Positions 62,302 through 64,000 of a DNA stretch of 64,000 nucleotides are shown piece by piece (position 1 is the stretch's first letter; each line of letters starts with the position of its first letter). The notes under the pieces are model-generated. The model made no database searches, was not told where the DNA came from, and saw only the letters and a program-made list of their open reading frames with translations. The translations under genes and the position numbers were made by a program. The DNA is from Rhizobium leguminosarum (GTDB lineage: Bacteria; Pseudomonadota; Alphaproteobacteria; Rhizobiales; Rhizobiaceae), in contig NZ_JAGIOR010000001.1 of NCBI RefSeq assembly GCF_017876795.1, positions 4,304,501-4,368,500 on the forward strand, read 5' to 3'.

Positions 62302-62700
62302 TCAATTCGGATGGCGCCGCGGCTCGATGGCGGGATGAGAGCGGGAAAATTCCCGGAGCGCGATCATCACCGGCATCAGGCCGCGGCCGGCATCGGTCAG
62401 TCGATATTCGACATGCGGCGGCTGCTCGCCAAAGTCTTGCCTCGCCACCAGCTCGTCGTTCTCCAGCTCCCGAAGATGCTGCGTCAGCATCTTCGGGGAG
62501 ATGCCTGGAATATCGCGCATCAGCTGCGAGGTCCGCATCGATGGCGCGGCGAACAGACGGAACAGGATCGGCAGCTTCCATCGTCCGCTGATCATGCGCA
62601 GGACCCTGGTGACATGGGCGACCGATCCATGCGGCCCGAGGCAGACATGCCTTTCCCCCCGATCCATGGGCACTTTTAAGTGCGTAATTGCCTCATCCAT
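62302..62700 (-). CDS. HxlR family transcriptional regulator
   Basis: 132 aa: VLRMISGRWKLPILFRLFAAPSMRTSQLMRDIPGISPKMLTQHLRELENDELVARQDFGEQPPHVEYRLTDAG, the HxlR winged helix with the conserved W-x-x-x-I/L and P-x-x-V-E-Y-x-L-T. It is divergent from the SDR at 62746, with 45 bp between, so it is the probable regulator of that gene. A GCACTT-TT-AAGTGC palindrome lies inside its own 5' coding end (62670-62683). Confidence 0.92.
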   Translation of the reverse strand: MDEAITHLKVPMDRGERHVCLGPHGSVAHVTRVLRMISGRWKLPILFRLFAAPSMRTSQLMRDIPGISPKMLTQHLRELENDELVARQDFGEQPPHVEYRLTDAGRGLMPVMIALREFSRSHPAIEPRRHPN

Positions 62701-62745
62701 CGTCCTGTCCTCTTAGTTCTATCTCTCAAACATAGGAGTTGCGTC

Positions 62746-63555
62746 TTGGATTTGAAGCTTGATGGGAAGGTTGCGCTGGTCACCGGCAGCAGCAAGGGCA
62801 TCGGCGAAGGCGTGGCTCGGGGGCTGGCGCGCGAGGGCGCCATCGTCATCGTCCACGGCCGCAACAGGACGAAGACCGAGGAGGTCGCTGACGATATCAT
62901 CGCCGGCGGCGGGCGCGCGCATACGGTGATCGGCGACCTGACGGATGAAGACGCGGTTGAACGCCTGGTCGAGGAGGCACAGGCCTTCGTTCGCCCCGTC
63001 GAGATTGTCGTCAACAATGCCGGCGGCTCCGGCGGAACCGAAGATTGGGCCACGGCGCGGCCCGAGACATGGGCGGCGAGCTATGACCGAAACGTGCTTG
63101 CGGCTGTCAGGATCACCACCCGCCTGCTGCCGGCCATGCGGGAGGCGAAATGGGGAAGGATCGTCAACATCTCCAGCCTTGCCGGGCTGATGCCTCCACC
63201 CAGAAAGCCGGACTATGCAGCGGCCAAGGCGGCGATGATCACAATGACCGCCTCGCTCGCCAAGGCCGTCGCCACGGACGGCATTACCGCGAATACCGTT
63301 TCACCCGGGACGATCCATAGCATCAGCCTCGACGAAGCCTTCCGCAAGGCTGCGATCAGCCAGGGGCTTGCGCCGGATGCGCCATGGACGGAGATCGAGC
63401 AGAGCGTGCTGCCGATGTTCGCCCAAGTTCCGATCGGACGGGTGGGAACGCTCGAGGAGATTGCCGACGCCATCTGCTTCCTCGCCAGCCCGCGCGCCGG
63501 TTATATCACCGGCGCAAATCTGCGGCTTGATGGTGGGCTCTGGCCAGGGCTCTAA
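62746..63555 (+). CDS. short-chain dehydrogenase/reductase (SDR)
   Basis: 269 aa from a TTG start: LDGKVALVTGSSKGIGEGVARGL (cofactor loop), NNAG, IVNISSLAGLMPPPRKPDYAAAKAAMI (S-x-n-Y-x-x-x-K) and C-terminal YITGANLRLDGGLWPGL. AGGAG seven bases before the TTG at 62746 decides the start; the in-frame ATG at 62680 would overlap the HxlR gene and has no site. It is probably induced by the HxlR ligand; the substrate is unknown. Confidence 0.9.
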   Translation: MDLKLDGKVALVTGSSKGIGEGVARGLAREGAIVIVHGRNRTKTEEVADDIIAGGGRAHTVIGDLTDEDAVERLVEEAQAFVRPVEIVVNNAGGSGGTEDWATARPETWAASYDRNVLAAVRITTRLLPAMREAKWGRIVNISSLAGLMPPPRKPDYAAAKAAMITMTASLAKAVATDGITANTVSPGTIHSISLDEAFRKAAISQGLAPDAPWTEIEQSVLPMFAQVPIGRVGTLEEIADAICFLASPRAGYITGANLRLDGGLWPGL

Positions 63556-63676
63556 CCTTCTGCTGGGGTCCGGCCGGTTGACATCAATAAGCACCAGCCG
63601 TCCCTGCGCATGTCGATTGCGTATGTATTGATCGCAACTCTCCGTCAGGGCATCGTTGCTCCGCGGCTCCCCCAAT

Positions 63677-63753
63677 CTCCGTCATCCCAGGCCTTGAGCC
63701 TGGGATCCATGGCCCCGCTGGGGGCGGCCGGCGTGGATCCTCGGGTCAAGCCC
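63677..63753. repeat. left part of two-hairpin repeat, interrupted by IS copy 4
   Basis: Hairpin A is CCAGGC-CTTGA-GCCTGG, followed by GGATCC spacers and the left arm and apex of hairpin B (CCTCGGGTCAAGCCC) up to the IS end. 63556-63676 has no gene. Confidence 0.85.
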
Positions 63754-64000
63754 CATAGGCGCTAACTTAGCTGTCGATGTGCGATGGCGCGTCGTCTTCG
63801 CGGTGGCTCGCGCAGCCGATGAAGCAGCTGGCCGATGGCGATCGGCCTGACGGTCGCGTGCAAGACGGCGATAGAGATGTTGGTAATGGCGATGGCAACA
63901 AGACGCCAGATCGGCAATGTGGATCGGTTCAAGCCGCCAGGGGGAGAGAGTCCGGCGCCTCGGGATCGAGGGCCGGCAGGTCGTCTTCGGCCAGCAGCGC
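63754..64000 (-). mobile_element. IS4-family insertion sequence, copy 4 (cut by the window edge)
   Basis: Starts with the terminal repeat CATAGGCGCTAACTTAG. The 247 visible bases match copy 3 (inverted), including its subterminal variants. It is flanked on the left by GGGTCAAGCCC (63743-63753). Confidence 0.92.
63929..64000 (-). CDS. IS4-family transposase, C-terminal fragment at window edge
   Basis: The last 23 codons and stop, ending SLPLAA as in copies 2 and 3. The rest lies beyond the window. Confidence 0.88.
   Translation of the reverse strand, partial: ALLAEDDLPALDPEAPDSLPLAA

Overview
The window is high-GC DNA from an alphaproteobacterium. It most likely comes from the Rhizobium leguminosarum/etli group. 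The reasons are a betI-betB-betA choline operon with an alphaproteobacterial BetI box, an R. etli-type (class 3) L-asparaginase, a TIGR03808-like Tat-exported repeat protein, EcfG-type stress promoters, and several families of rhizobial intergenic palindromes, including RIME-like elements. The species assignment is inference. I saw no rRNA, tRNA or CRISPR array.

From 1 to about 42 kb the layout is ordinary chromosome. It opens with the 5' part of a PAS-GAF-GGDEF-EAL c-di-GMP enzyme, then an exported beta-helix protein, a PEBP-like protein, three glutathione S-transferases (one with a frameshifted C-terminus), a Phd/PIN toxin-antitoxin pair, a DeoR regulator next to an asparaginase, two MFS transporters either side of a Cys-rich COG2345 regulator, a methyltransferase, a quinone oxidoreductase and a second c-di-GMP protein (EAL-CBS-GGDEF). 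Osmoprotection follows (betIBA: choline to glycine betaine). Next is assimilatory sulfate reduction (a divergent Rrf2 regulator, then cysH, cysD and cysN, with a promoter-hairpin leader before cysH). After that come a redoxin, a PBP1A-type penicillin-binding protein, NmrA/LysR genes, a LacI regulator, an HtrA/DegP protease, and a run of very small proteins (DUF1488, DUF3606 and unknowns), one of them behind a near-perfect EcfG promoter.

From about 42 kb to the end the character is accessory. Four copies or parts of one 1,333-bp IS4-family element lie in alternating orientation. Two are complete, one is 5'-truncated, and one runs off the window. Both complete copies have 11-bp target duplications. 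Every readable junction lies at the apex of the second hairpin of a dispersed two-hairpin intergenic repeat, so the element appears to home to that repeat. Between the copies are small regulator-plus-enzyme modules: ArsR/AHSA1 pairs, GFA-family proteins, another GST, an SDR with its ArsR-type regulator, RidA with a TetR regulator and a 23+23-bp perfect operator palindrome, HxlR/SDR, a PPOX-type flavoprotein and a class II aldolase. There are also two class III nucleotide cyclases, one with TPR repeats and one membrane-bound with a Cache-like sensor.

The strongest candidate for something undescribed is the hairpin-apex targeting by the IS4-family element. Next are the TetR/RidA super-palindrome, the cysH leader, and the recombination-like duplicated tail behind degP.
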